This document shows positions 1 through 8,377 of a stretch of DNA of 23,923 bases, one piece after another. The first letter of the stretch is position 1, and each line of letters opens with the position of its first letter. This DNA is from JBAXGW01 sp037139195 (GTDB lineage: Bacteria; Bacteroidota; Bacteroidia; Bacteroidales; JAHJDW01): the NCBI GenBank assembly GCA_037139195.1, contig JBAXGW010000064.1, positions 1-23,923 of the forward strand, in the 5' to 3' direction. The translations under genes and the position numbers were made by a program. A model generated the notes under the pieces. That model did not search any database. It saw only the letters and a list, made by a program, of their open reading frames with translations, and had not been told where the DNA came from.

Positions 1-52
1 TATTTAAATATCAATTATATACAATTATTCTGAAAATATTAACGCATCACTA

Positions 53-301
53 CTAGTTCCCAATAATTAATAAGTTTACTGATGCTTCAATAACCTTATC
101 CTGCTTATTCGCTAAATTAAAAAGTTTGTTTTTGCTTTCATCTGATTTTACAACAATTATTCGCCATGGTTGCAAGTTAAAAGCCGAAGGAGCAGTTACA
201 GCTAAATTAATAATATCTATTAATGTTTTTTCGCTTATAACTTTTGTTTTATCGAAAAAATTAACGGAACGTCTTTCGTTTAATAATACTTTTGTTTCCA
301 T
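53..301 (-). pseudogene. Nitroreductase family protein, truncated remnant
   Basis: This is the N-terminal part of an FMN-dependent nitroreductase-type oxidoreductase. The 82-residue reading frame begins METKVLLNERRSVNFFD, with the family's RRS flavin-contact segment, followed by APSAFNLQPWR at about residues 37-47. Family members are usually near 200 residues, so over half is missing. The frame ends in three stops in close succession (TAG TAG TGA). Reading one base later continues plausibly as TSSDALIFSE and then hits TAA, and the third frame also stops, so no frame carries the gene on to the window edge. I infer a decayed or truncated gene with a frameshift. A sequencing error could explain the shift but not the second stop. 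The ATG at 301 is preceded by an AT-rich leader. Family assignment is confident; pseudogene status is moderately confident. Confidence 0.7.
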
Positions 302-478
302 AATATGTAATTTTTAGTTTTAAATTCTATCTAATATAAGTTAAAACATTATGTGTTGCAACATTTAATTTGTTTATTTTTATATTTTAAAATATTAAAT
401 TTTATTACACTGATATTATGATAGTTATGAATTATTAAAAACTATTTCCTTAATATCACAAAGTTTTATTTGAAAATA

Positions 479-510
479 TTTGCAAATAGACAGCAATATT
501 GTTATATTTG
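479..510 (+). promoter_or_regulatory. Bacteroidota-type sigma promoter
   Basis: TTTG at 479-482, a 20-base spacer, then TATATTTG at 503-510. This fits the Bacteroidota primary-sigma consensus TTTG / TAnnTTTG with the usual 19-21 base spacing. A transcript would start near 515, giving a leader of about 40 bases before the ATG at 554. Confidence 0.75.
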
Positions 511-553
511 CTTAATAGAGAATAAGTAAATACACTTATTAAAACAAGATGAA

Positions 554-970
554 ATGAAAAATATATACAAAATAGCTGCAATAATTTTACTTACATCTTC
601 TTTGTGTTTGGCAACAGAAATAGAAGATAATAAAGTAAGGAGAACACCTATTGGCGTACATAAATTTGAAATTACTTCAAATCCATTTTTTGTTGAAAAT
701 TTCATTAAAGGCATTTTGAAAGAAACAATTGACATTTCATCTTCAATAACTGATTATAGTTGCAATAATGAAGTTTGTAATATGCAAATAATTTGCAATG
801 AAGGATATGATAAGATTTTCGGATTATTACAAGCTGCTTATGGTGATAAATATTTACAAAATTATGATTTTAGAGTTTGGATTATTGACAACATTGAAAT
901 TTCATTAAGCAATAAAAATCAAAAAATTTGCTTATCTTATAGAATTTTAACTTCAGAAAAAAAACAATAA
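554..970 (+). CDS. Small secreted protein of unknown function
   Basis: I do not recognise this 138-residue protein. It begins with a basic n-region and a hydrophobic stretch (about residues 4-19), then LCLA followed by TEIED, which fits a type I signal peptide cleaved near residue 20 and export to the periplasm or outside. A lipobox reading is unlikely because Leu sits just before the Cys. The mature part has four cysteines, three of them clustered in SCNNEVCNMQIIC and one near the C-terminus (KICLSY), so one or two disulfides are possible. The gene stands alone between a clear promoter and a bidirectional terminator, with a convergent peptidase gene beyond it. The ATG is chosen because it gives a complete signal peptide. 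Confidence 0.75.
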   Translation: MKNIYKIAAIILLTSSLCLATEIEDNKVRRTPIGVHKFEITSNPFFVENFIKGILKETIDISSSITDYSCNNEVCNMQIICNEGYDKIFGLLQAAYGDKYLQNYDFRVWIIDNIEISLSNKNQKICLSYRILTSEKKQ

Positions 971-990
971 ATATTGTGTTTTTTTAGGTA

Positions 991-1020
991 TATAAAAAAA
1001 GGGGCATTTGCCCCTTTTTT
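991..1020. terminator. Bidirectional rho-independent terminator
   Basis: A-tract, then GGGGCA at 1001-1006, a two-base loop, TGCCCC at 1009-1014 and a T-tract. The stem is a perfect inverted repeat flanked by A-run and T-run, so it serves the plus-strand secreted-protein gene and the convergent peptidase gene alike. Confidence 0.93.
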
Positions 1021-1021
1021 A

Positions 1022-3145
1022 TTATATTTTTTTCTTTAACCATTTATCTAACCAACCGAAAAATTCTCGTTGCCACAAAATACTGTTTTGAGGTTTAAGC
1101 ACAAAGTGTGTTTCATTGGGAAAGAACAAAAATCTACTTGGTATTCCACGTAATTGAGCTGCATTAAAAGCTTCCATACTCTGAGTATACGGAATTCTAA
1201 AATCTCTTCCACCAGAAATCATCATAATTGGAGTATCCCAATTTTGAATATATTTATGAGGTGAGAAGTCGTAACTTTTTGGTTTTGGATTTTGCCAATA
1301 AGCGCCACCTAGATCATGATTTACAAAGAAATATTCTTCAGTAGAACCATACTGACTTTCAAGATTGTACATTCCGCAATGTGCAATAAATGCTTTGAAA
1401 CGCTTTTGATGATGACCAGCTAGCCAATACACAGAAAAACCACCATAACTTGGACCAACACACCCTAAATTATTTTTATCTACGTAAGATAATTTTGCTA
1501 TTGCATCAACTGCTGACAAATAATCTTTCATATTTTGTCCGCCATAATCAAGACTTATTTGGTCATTCCATTCTGAACCAAATGAAGGCAAGCCTCTTCT
1601 GTTTGGCGCAATAACAATATAATCATTGGCAGCCATCATTTGAAAATTCCATCGATATGAGAAAAACTGACTAACAGCACTTTGAGGTCCACCTTGACAA
1701 AATAAAATAGCAGGATATTTTTTTGTCGAATCAAATTTTGGAGGATAAATAACCCATACTAACATATCTTTATTATCTGTAGTTTTCACCCAACGTTCCT
1801 CTACTCTACCCATTTCAACTTTATCATAAATCTTTTTATTTGTATATGTAAGCTGAGTTTCTTGACCCGATTTCTCATCAATTTTAAAAACCTCAGTTGC
1901 CATCGACATTGACATTTTTGAACCAATTAAAACACCTGAGCTTCTTTGAACAGATGTATAGTCGTGAACACCTTTTGTAATTTGAGTTATAGTTTTTGTT
2001 GCAATATCAGCTTTATAAATCTGTTCTGTAGCTTTAATAGCACTCACAAAATAAATAGAAGCATTGTCATCGCTCCATGCATAAGAAGAAGTACTTTGAT
2101 CAAAGTTCGCTGTAATATCAACCGAAGTTTTTGAAGATAAATCATACACCATTAAACGACCTTTATCAGATTCAAATCCGGGTGTTTTCATGCTTTGCCA
2201 AGCAATTTTTTTACTATCCTTAGAAAACACAGGAAGTTTGTCGTAACCTAAGTTTGTTTCTGAAATATTTATGGTTTTACCATCTTCAATATTATAAACA
2301 AAAATATCAGAGTTAGTGCTCAAAGCATAATCTCTTCCTTTTAATTTTTTACAAGTATACGCAATAAATTTGCCATCATTACTCCAGCTAATTTCTGCAC
2401 CATCAAAATAAGGCGATAATGGAGAATCAAACTGTTCGCCTTTCATAATATCTTTTGATTTTTTAATCGTATTGTTTTTTATTTCAGCAACAAAAACATG
2501 GCTATATTTATAATCAGTCCAATTATCCCAATGTCGATACATTAAATTATCAAAACCCATCGCCTCTGCTTTTGGCAAATCGGGATATTTGTCATTTATA
2601 GATGTATCTAGCTTAACATCCATTGTATAAAGAACATGCGTTGCCTTAGGTGAATATTCGAATGAATTAATATCTCCATCAATTTCCGATATTTTCTTTT
2701 GATCAGAGCCATCTGAGTTCATTTCCCAAATTTGAGCCGAACCACTTTCAACTGCAATAAAACCAATTTTTTTTCCATTAGAAGTCCAACGAGCATTGAA
2801 TTCACTACCTGCAAAATTTGTCAACTGTTTTGCTTCTCCTTTTCCATCTGTGCTTACTGAAAAAACATCTGTATAACCTTTGTTTTCTGAAATATTATAG
2901 CGAGTTACACTATAAATAACCGTTTTTCCATCAGGAGATAATTGAGCATCGCCAACTCTACCAAACTTCCATAAAAGTTCAGGTGTTAATCTACTTTCAG
3001 TAACTTCAAATTTCGATAATGAATCTAGCTCTGATTTTCCTGATTCAACTTTTTGTTCTTTATTCTTTTTAGAACATCCGCTAAATAAAAGAGCAGAAGA
3101 AAGAACTATAAGTCCTGCGTTTTTTAATAAATTATATTTTCTCAT
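1022..3145 (-). CDS. dpp5: S9 family dipeptidyl-peptidase lipoprotein (DPP5-like)
   Basis: A serine exopeptidase of the prolyl oligopeptidase clan (S9), closest in layout to the periplasmic DPP5 peptidases of Bacteroidota, which release dipeptides from oligopeptides. The 707-residue protein starts with a lipoprotein signal ending LLFSGC, Cys24 being the lipid anchor. Residues of about 50-430 form a WD40/TolB-like beta-propeller with recurring phrases such as LSPDGK, WSNDGKF and WSDDN. The alpha/beta hydrolase domain carries the nucleophile in GPSYGGF (Ser566), the acid in GGRDFRIPY (Asp648) and the base in NETHFV (His680). The C-terminus QREFFGWLDKWLKKKI is typical. It is the second gene of an operon, 12 bases after the TPR lipoprotein gene. 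S9 peptidase is near certain; the DPP5 subtype rests on recall of the C-terminal pattern. Confidence 0.9.
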   Translation of the reverse strand: MRKYNLLKNAGLIVLSSALLFSGCSKKNKEQKVESGKSELDSLSKFEVTESRLTPELLWKFGRVGDAQLSPDGKTVIYSVTRYNISENKGYTDVFSVSTDGKGEAKQLTNFAGSEFNARWTSNGKKIGFIAVESGSAQIWEMNSDGSDQKKISEIDGDINSFEYSPKATHVLYTMDVKLDTSINDKYPDLPKAEAMGFDNLMYRHWDNWTDYKYSHVFVAEIKNNTIKKSKDIMKGEQFDSPLSPYFDGAEISWSNDGKFIAYTCKKLKGRDYALSTNSDIFVYNIEDGKTINISETNLGYDKLPVFSKDSKKIAWQSMKTPGFESDKGRLMVYDLSSKTSVDITANFDQSTSSYAWSDDNASIYFVSAIKATEQIYKADIATKTITQITKGVHDYTSVQRSSGVLIGSKMSMSMATEVFKIDEKSGQETQLTYTNKKIYDKVEMGRVEERWVKTTDNKDMLVWVIYPPKFDSTKKYPAILFCQGGPQSAVSQFFSYRWNFQMMAANDYIVIAPNRRGLPSFGSEWNDQISLDYGGQNMKDYLSAVDAIAKLSYVDKNNLGCVGPSYGGFSVYWLAGHHQKRFKAFIAHCGMYNLESQYGSTEEYFFVNHDLGGAYWQNPKPKSYDFSPHKYIQNWDTPIMMISGGRDFRIPYTQSMEAFNAAQLRGIPSRFLFFPNETHFVLKPQNSILWQREFFGWLDKWLKKKI

Positions 3146-3157
3146 TTTGATTTGTTT

Positions 3158-4240
3158 TTATTTTTTTCTGATACTTGCATCTAATCTATTCAAACCTTTT
3201 AGTGGCTTGTCGTATTCTGGTTTTAATTCAAGTGCTTTTTTATAATCACGTCTTGCACCATCTACATCTCCTAGTTTTTCTAGACACAAACCTCTCATAT
3301 AAATAGCTTCAACGTATTCTGGATTCGCAAGAATGGCAGCATTAAAATGTTTAGAAGCTTGCTCATAAGAAGATAGATATTGATAATGAACATATCCTAA
3401 ATTATAATTAGCCAGCTCTAAATATATTTTAAATTTCCCAGTTGGTTTTACTTGTATTATTGATGTGTAAGCTTCAATAGCTTTGTTGTATTGAGCAGTT
3501 TCTTGAAAATACATACCCATGTTATAAATAGCTTCTGAACTATTTGGCATTAAATTAAGCGCATTATTGTAATAATCTAAAGCAATAGGATTCTTTTTTG
3601 CTGCGAAAATTATACCTAATTGAATATAAGCATCATAATACTTTGTATTGAGACCTGTCGCTTTTTGGAATAATTTTATTGCTGCAATAGTATCACTTTC
3701 TTCTTTAGCAGAACGACCTTTAATAAAATAAGCCGTTGCATTTGTCTTATCAATTTCAAGTACTTTATTCGTAAGTTCAAGAACTTTTTTATAGTCTTTC
3801 ATAAAATAACTGATTTCTGCTAATTTCAGGATAGCATCTGTATTTTTGGCATCTATAGATAAACATTTTTCTAATGCCGCTTTTGAATTCCCTGCTTTAC
3901 CTGACATAAAATACAGGTCGGCCAAAGTATAAAAATATTCTGCTTTTGTAGTGTCAATTGAAATAACTTTTTGCATGTCTATACGAGCAGACTCAATATC
4001 ATTAAGTTTAATATAGAGCTTCGCTCTTTCATGATACAAACTCGCATTATTATTATCTTTTGCAATTTTTTCAGAAATCAATTTAATTTCTGGAGGCATT
4101 TTACTATACAACACGCTGTCAGTGGTATCTTTAGCTTTCACTTTGTTGTTTTTACATGCAGTGTTTCCAAAAAAAAGAAACAAGCTAAACAGAAAAACTC
4201 CAGATAATTTCAATAAACTAAGAAAATACTTTTTCAACAT
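3158..4240 (-). CDS. TPR-repeat lipoprotein
   Basis: A 360-residue protein made almost entirely of tetratricopeptide repeats, a scaffold for protein-protein contacts. A hydrophobic N-terminus ending GNTAC suggests a lipoprotein with Cys29 as anchor; the box is not canonical (Asn at -3), so a plain signal or anchor remains possible. From about residue 55 onward there are roughly eight 34-residue helical repeats with TPR residues, for example YHERAKLYIKLNDIESAR, YNMGMYFQETAQYNKAIEAY and AIYMRGLCLEKLGDVDGARR. It heads an operon with the S9 peptidase lipoprotein 12 bases downstream, under a strong promoter at 4270-4301. I infer that both act in the envelope and may associate. No specific partner can be named from sequence. 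Confidence 0.85.
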   Translation of the reverse strand: MLKKYFLSLLKLSGVFLFSLFLFFGNTACKNNKVKAKDTTDSVLYSKMPPEIKLISEKIAKDNNNASLYHERAKLYIKLNDIESARIDMQKVISIDTTKAEYFYTLADLYFMSGKAGNSKAALEKCLSIDAKNTDAILKLAEISYFMKDYKKVLELTNKVLEIDKTNATAYFIKGRSAKEESDTIAAIKLFQKATGLNTKYYDAYIQLGIIFAAKKNPIALDYYNNALNLMPNSSEAIYNMGMYFQETAQYNKAIEAYTSIIQVKPTGKFKIYLELANYNLGYVHYQYLSSYEQASKHFNAAILANPEYVEAIYMRGLCLEKLGDVDGARRDYKKALELKPEYDKPLKGLNRLDASIRKK

Positions 4241-4269
4241 TACAAATTAATTTTACGTCCAACAATAAG

Positions 4270-4301
4270 CAAACTTAGTTTATTTTTCATAAACTCACAA
4301 A
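4270..4301 (-). promoter_or_regulatory. Promoter of the TPR lipoprotein-peptidase operon
   Basis: On the minus strand TTTG (4301-4298), a 20-base spacer and TAAGTTTG (4277-4270) match the Bacteroidota TTTG / TAnnTTTG consensus fully. The transcript would begin near 4265, about 25 bases before the ATG at 4240. Confidence 0.75.
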
Positions 4302-4310
4302 AATATTAAC

Positions 4311-4349
4311 AAAAAAAAGGATTGTAAAAACTAGCTTACAATCCTTTTT
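4311..4349 (-). terminator. Terminator of the bcp-recA operon
   Basis: An inverted repeat AAGGATTGTAA ... TTACAATCCTT flanked by an A-run on the left and five T on the right. It lies just past the recA stop and upstream of the TPR operon promoter. On the minus strand the stem is followed by a T-run, as a rho-independent terminator needs; symmetry allows either direction. Confidence 0.9.
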
Positions 4350-4386
4350 CAAATTAGACTTAATCTATAGTAAATAAATAGAAAAA

Positions 4387-5406
4387 CTATTTTTTTATCA
4401 TCGCTTCTTTAATTTTTGCTTCAACGGTTTCCAGAAGTTCAGGATTGTCGCTAAACATTGTTTTAACAGAATCTCTGCCCTGTCCTAACTTCGTTTCTTC
4501 AAAGCTAAACCATGAACCACTTTTCTTTAAAACATTTAATTCCACGCCCAAATCAACTATCTCGCCCATTCTAGATATGCCTTCGCCAAACATTAAATCG
4601 AATTCAGCAACTCTGAAAGGTGGAGCTACTTTATTCTTAACTACTTTAACTTTAACTCTGTTTCCAATTACTTCGTCGCCATCTTTTATTTGTCCAATTC
4701 TTCTAATATCTAATCTAACAGATGCATAAAACTTCAATGCATTTCCTCCAGTTGTTGTTTCTGGGTTACCAAACATAACGCCAATTTTTTCGCGAAGTTG
4801 ATTAATAAAAATGCAAGTGCAATTTGTTTTATTAATTGTAGAAGTTAATTTTCTTAATGCTTGAGACATTAATCGAGCTTGAAGTCCCATTTTGGAATCT
4901 CCCATTTCACCTTCAATTTCACTTTTAGGTGTAAGAGCAGCAACAGAATCTATAACAATAATATCAATTGCACCTGATCTAATTAAGCTATCAGCAATTT
5001 CTAAAGCTTGTTCGCCGTTATCTGGCTGAGAAACAAATAAATTACTAACATCAACTCCTAATCTTTGTGCATAAGCCTGATCAAAAGCATGTTCTGCATC
5101 AACAAATGCAGCAATACCTCCGTTTTTTTGAGCTTGAGCAATTGCATGTATTGCCAATGTAGTTTTACCAGATGATTCTGGTCCATATATTTCAATAACT
5201 CTGCCTCTAGGTAAACCACCAACTCCTAATGCTATATCTAATCCAATAGAACCTGTTGGTATTACTTCAATACTTTCAATTGGAGCATCGCCCAACTTCA
5301 TAACTGTACCTTTACCATACGTTTTGTCTATTTTTTCAAGTGTTAATTGTAACGCTTTAATTTTCTCAGCCTTTTCAGAACTGATTTCTTGTTTTTCTTT
5401 TGCCAT
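4387..5406 (-). CDS. recA: Recombinase RecA
   Basis: RecA binds single-stranded DNA as an ATP-dependent filament, drives strand exchange and stimulates LexA-type self-cleavage. The 339-residue protein has Walker A GPESSGKT at residues 75-82, the AEHAFD segment just after residue 103, Walker B IIVIDSVAAL, and the DNA-loop region running through NQLREKIGVMFGNPETTTGG. The C-terminus ends KIKEAMIKK, so the strongly acidic tail of E. coli RecA, which dampens its activity, is absent. The gene lies 19 bases downstream of bcp and is closed by a strong terminator. I see no promoter of its own in the 19-base gap, so it is probably cotranscribed with bcp. Confidence 0.98.
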   Translation of the reverse strand: MAKEKQEISSEKAEKIKALQLTLEKIDKTYGKGTVMKLGDAPIESIEVIPTGSIGLDIALGVGGLPRGRVIEIYGPESSGKTTLAIHAIAQAQKNGGIAAFVDAEHAFDQAYAQRLGVDVSNLFVSQPDNGEQALEIADSLIRSGAIDIIVIDSVAALTPKSEIEGEMGDSKMGLQARLMSQALRKLTSTINKTNCTCIFINQLREKIGVMFGNPETTTGGNALKFYASVRLDIRRIGQIKDGDEVIGNRVKVKVVKNKVAPPFRVAEFDLMFGEGISRMGEIVDLGVELNVLKKSGSWFSFEETKLGQGRDSVKTMFSDNPELLETVEAKIKEAMIKK

Positions 5407-5425
5407 ATAATTTATTTTATGTTAT

Positions 5426-5887
5426 TTATTCAAATGATTTTAAAATTTGTTCGGTATGTGTTTTTGTTTCAACTTTTGTAAAAATCTTTTCTATTTTTCC
5501 ACTTTCATCTATTACAAAAGTAGTTCTGTTAATACCATCATACGATTTGCCCATAAACTTTTTCGGACCCCAAATATCGTATAACCCAATAACTAATTTA
5601 TCTACATCTGGAATTAAAGGAAAAGGCAATGAATATTTTTCAATAAATTTATTATGTGATACTGAAGAGTCGGCGCTCACACCAATAACTGCAAATCCTT
5701 TTTTTAGTAATTCAGAATAATTTTCTTTTAAATTACAAGCTTCAGCAGTACATCCTGGCGTACTATCTTTAGGATAGAAATATAAAATTATTTTTTTCCC
5801 TTTGTAATTGGACAAACTAATTTCTTTGCCTAAATTATCGAATACACAAAACTCGGGAGCATTATCCCCTACTTTTAATTTTGTCAT
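5426..5887 (-). CDS. bcp: Thioredoxin-dependent thiol peroxidase (Bcp/PrxQ type)
   Basis: A peroxiredoxin of the Bcp/PrxQ group that reduces hydrogen and organic peroxides in the cytoplasm with electrons from thioredoxin. The length of 153 residues is normal. The active site reads YFYPKDSTPGCTAEAC: Cys46 is the peroxidatic cysteine and Cys51, five residues on, the resolving cysteine of the atypical two-Cys type. The downstream WGPKKFMGKSYDGINRTTFVID segment is also characteristic. It forms the first gene of a two-gene operon with recA (19-base gap). A recA operon containing a bcp homologue has been described in Bacteroides fragilis as a stress-response cluster, and this arrangement agrees with it. 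Confidence 0.96.
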   Translation of the reverse strand: MTKLKVGDNAPEFCVFDNLGKEISLSNYKGKKIILYFYPKDSTPGCTAEACNLKENYSELLKKGFAVIGVSADSSVSHNKFIEKYSLPFPLIPDVDKLVIGLYDIWGPKKFMGKSYDGINRTTFVIDESGKIEKIFTKVETKTHTEQILKSFE

Positions 5888-5950
5888 GATATAAAAATAT
5901 TATGCTCTAAAATTAATAAAAATAATGTTAACAAAGCAGATAAAAGAAAT

Positions 5951-5982
5951 AAAAAAAACGAGACTTTTCAATCTCGTTTTTC
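5951..5982 (-). terminator. Terminator downstream of dnaN
   Basis: AAAACGAGA (5955-5963), an eight-base loop, and TCTCGTTTT (5972-5980) form a perfect nine-pair stem with A- and T-runs. It lies between the dnaN stop at 6006 and the bcp start at 5887, so it ends dnaN transcription and separates dnaN from bcp-recA. Confidence 0.9.
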
Positions 5983-6005
5983 GCATTATATATGAAAAAG
6001 AAAAT

Positions 6006-7133
6006 TTATTGATTCAACATTACAGGCATTACCAACATTAAAACGTCTTCTTTTGTGTTTTCTGGATCAACAGGTATTAATAATCCAGCGCGATTAGGCA
6101 TTGACATTTCTAGATTTACTAATTCGGATGATAAATTGTTTAACATTTCCAAAACAAATTTGGCATTAAAACCAATTTCCATATCGCTGCCATCGTATTG
6201 GCAAGTCAATCTTTCAGTTGCAGAATTAGCGTAATCCAAATCTTCTGCAGAAATAGTCAACTCGCTGCCAGCAATTTTTAAACGAATTTGATAAGTAGAT
6301 TGATTTGAAAATAAAGAAACACGTTTTATTGAGTTTAATAAACTTAAACGGTCAATTGTCAGTTTATTAGGATTTTCAGCAGGAATAACTGCGTTGTAAT
6401 TTGGATATTTTCCGTCAATCAAACGACAAATTAATGTGATATGACCAAACGTAAATTTTGCATTAGAATCTGTATATTCAATAGTTACATTGCCTTCAAC
6501 TGAATTTAAAGTAGACTTCAATTGATTCAATGGTTTTTTGGGCATAATAAATTGCTTTTCGGCATCTGATTTAAAATCGTTTCGTCTGTAACGAACCAAT
6601 TTATGAGCATCGGTAGCTACAAAAGTTATTGAATCTAAAGCTAACTCACAAAAAACACCCGACATTACTGGTCTGATATCATCATTACCTGTGGCAAAAA
6701 TTGTTTTGTTAATTGCCTCTGCCAAAGCTTTTGTATCCATTTCAATTGAAGCAGTATTTTCAATTTCAGGGCTTTTAGGAAACTCGTCCCCATTTTGTCC
6801 TGCCAACTTATATTTTCCTTCGCCAGCAGACAAAGAAATATTGTACGTGTCTTTATCAACAATAAAAGTAATTGGAGTGTCTGGAGCAAAAGTTTTTAAA
6901 ATTTCAATAAGCATTTTTGCAGGAATAGCTACTTTTCCTACTTCATTAGCCTGAATATCATCTATTACAGAAATCATAGTTGTTTCTAAATCTGATGCTG
7001 TAATAGATAGCGAATTTACTTCTACTTGAAATAAAAAATTATCTAAAATTGGCAATGTATTATTTGTGTTTAATACTCCTCCAACTGCTTGAAGTTGTTT
7101 TAACAACTTGGTACTTGATACAATAAACTTCAT
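6006..7133 (-). CDS. dnaN: DNA polymerase III beta subunit (sliding clamp)
   Basis: DnaN forms the ring-shaped dimer that holds the replicative polymerase and other repair proteins on DNA. The 375-residue length is usual. The N-terminus MKFIVSSTKLLKQLQAVGGV is typical, as are NTLPILDNFLF, the phrase FIMPKKPLNQLK in the middle domain, and LICRLIDGKYPNYNAVIP, a hallmark of the family. The C-terminus ends LMLVMPVMLNQ, matching the conserved clamp tail. It lies 154 bases downstream of the gldFG-DUF4340 cluster on the same strand; a -7 element just upstream suggests its own promoter, and a terminator follows the stop. Confidence 0.98.
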   Translation of the reverse strand: MKFIVSSTKLLKQLQAVGGVLNTNNTLPILDNFLFQVEVNSLSITASDLETTMISVIDDIQANEVGKVAIPAKMLIEILKTFAPDTPITFIVDKDTYNISLSAGEGKYKLAGQNGDEFPKSPEIENTASIEMDTKALAEAINKTIFATGNDDIRPVMSGVFCELALDSITFVATDAHKLVRYRRNDFKSDAEKQFIMPKKPLNQLKSTLNSVEGNVTIEYTDSNAKFTFGHITLICRLIDGKYPNYNAVIPAENPNKLTIDRLSLLNSIKRVSLFSNQSTYQIRLKIAGSELTISAEDLDYANSATERLTCQYDGSDMEIGFNAKFVLEMLNNLSSELVNLEMSMPNRAGLLIPVDPENTKEDVLMLVMPVMLNQ

Positions 7134-7158
7134 TTTCTATCTATTTTTTTTTGTGATA

Positions 7159-7166
7159 CAAATATA
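7159..7166 (-). promoter_or_regulatory. Likely -7 element for dnaN
   Basis: TATATTTG on the minus strand, a full match to TAnnTTTG, placing the transcript start about 20 bases before the dnaN ATG at 7133. No good TTTG lies at the expected -33 distance, so only half of the promoter is seen. Confidence 0.5.
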
Positions 7167-7287
7167 AATGCTTTTTATTATTAAAAAAAATTTACAATAA
7201 AACACAACTATCTAATTATAAGGAAGTATCAAAAATGTTAATAAATTCTTTAAAATAAAATCTGATCAATTGACCTTGAAGAAAAAA

Positions 7288-8367
7288 CTATTTTTTCAAA
7301 TTACTTTTTATGGAATCAGAAGAAACCAAGAAATCATTATACTTCTTGAATATTTTATCAAAAACAAAATACTGAATAATAACAAATTCTTTATCATTAT
7401 TAAACAAAGCATATAGACGATCTAAATCAAATTCTTTAATAACTCCATATTGATCTATATCATAAGGATAAGCTTTTAAAAAGGTTTTAATCGTCTTTTC
7501 TTTGTTGTCAGTATCTATAATTTTTATGATGTTGTAAGGTGTCGATTTCTTAACTGAATCAGTCTTAAATTCATTCAACTGATTTCCAACGTATTCCTCG
7601 TAATTAATTTTATAGAAGTTTGTAATAAAATCTAAAATTTTTACTGTGTCAATTGGAGCCGATGAAGATACTCCATCTTTAGATTTTAAAGAAAATGTTT
7701 TTCTCCCAGTTCTAGTAACAACAAATGATTTCTCTGGATTTTTAGGATAGTCTATTGATACTGATTGAATATCATCGAAATTATATCTTATCATCTCTCT
7801 AGCTTTCCATTCATCAGGGTTAGCAACAAATCTAGATGTCATTGTTCCATCAAAACCAGGTATATACGTTATTATTGGAAAATCTGAACCTTCAATTAAC
7901 ATGTATGTTCCTGTTTGATCCTGAGTTGGACTTCCAACATAAAATGATTTTGCAAGTTTTGTATATTCAAAAAATCTTACTTTGTTGAACAAATTAATAC
8001 GATACGATTTTACGTAAACTTCCACTTTTACTGAACTAGCAGCCATTATTTTAACAATATTATTATGTGCAGCTTTAGCAACGGGAGCAAGAATCCTAAC
8101 ATCATGTATCGCCGTTAATACAGATGCAATTAAATCGGTTCTAACATTAATAGAATCATTTAGCATCCATTTATCATTAATTCTTTTAAGTGTAATTTGA
8201 CGATTTAACTTATCAGCAATAAATATTTTTTGTATGGAAGCAGTATCTGAAATAGCAATATTTTTTAAATCACCTTTTATTGTGGAATTTGAATAATTTG
8301 AGATTAAATATATAGCTAATACAGACAATACAACTGTAGCAATAAGTAAAATTTTATTTTTTTTCAT
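7288..8367 (-). CDS. DUF4340 domain protein of the Gld ABC module
   Basis: A 359-residue protein anchored by one N-terminal membrane helix (about residues 5-23), with the rest presumably outside the inner membrane. It matches the DUF4340 pattern: an early section ending IQKIFIADKLNRQITLKRINDKWMLND, a middle segment FYVGSPTQDQTGTYMLIEGSD, and a later half that repeats similar beta-rich units. Families with this domain are regularly encoded directly after GldG-like proteins, and here the gene starts 10 bases after the gldG stop, so it is the third gene of gldF-gldG-DUF4340. Its biochemical role is unknown; I infer a periplasmic accessory subunit of the ABC-type complex. Confidence 0.85.
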   Translation of the reverse strand: MKKNKILLIATVVLSVLAIYLISNYSNSTIKGDLKNIAISDTASIQKIFIADKLNRQITLKRINDKWMLNDSINVRTDLIASVLTAIHDVRILAPVAKAAHNNIVKIMAASSVKVEVYVKSYRINLFNKVRFFEYTKLAKSFYVGSPTQDQTGTYMLIEGSDFPIITYIPGFDGTMTSRFVANPDEWKAREMIRYNFDDIQSVSIDYPKNPEKSFVVTRTGRKTFSLKSKDGVSSSAPIDTVKILDFITNFYKINYEEYVGNQLNEFKTDSVKKSTPYNIIKIIDTDNKEKTIKTFLKAYPYDIDQYGVIKEFDLDRLYALFNNDKEFVIIQYFVFDKIFKKYNDFLVSSDSIKSNLKK

Positions 8368-8377
8368 ACGGAATTAT

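Noticed and set aside
354..363. Perfect ten-base palindrome TGTTGCAACA upstream of the nitroreductase remnant
   Set aside because: A ten-base palindrome is expected about twenty times by chance in a window of this size, and no second copy or known operator match supports it.
7280..7297. Hairpin-like GAAAAAA CTA TTTTTTC at the end of the DUF4340 gene
   Set aside because: It consists almost only of A-T pairs, overlaps the stop codon and is weak; homopolymer runs are common here.
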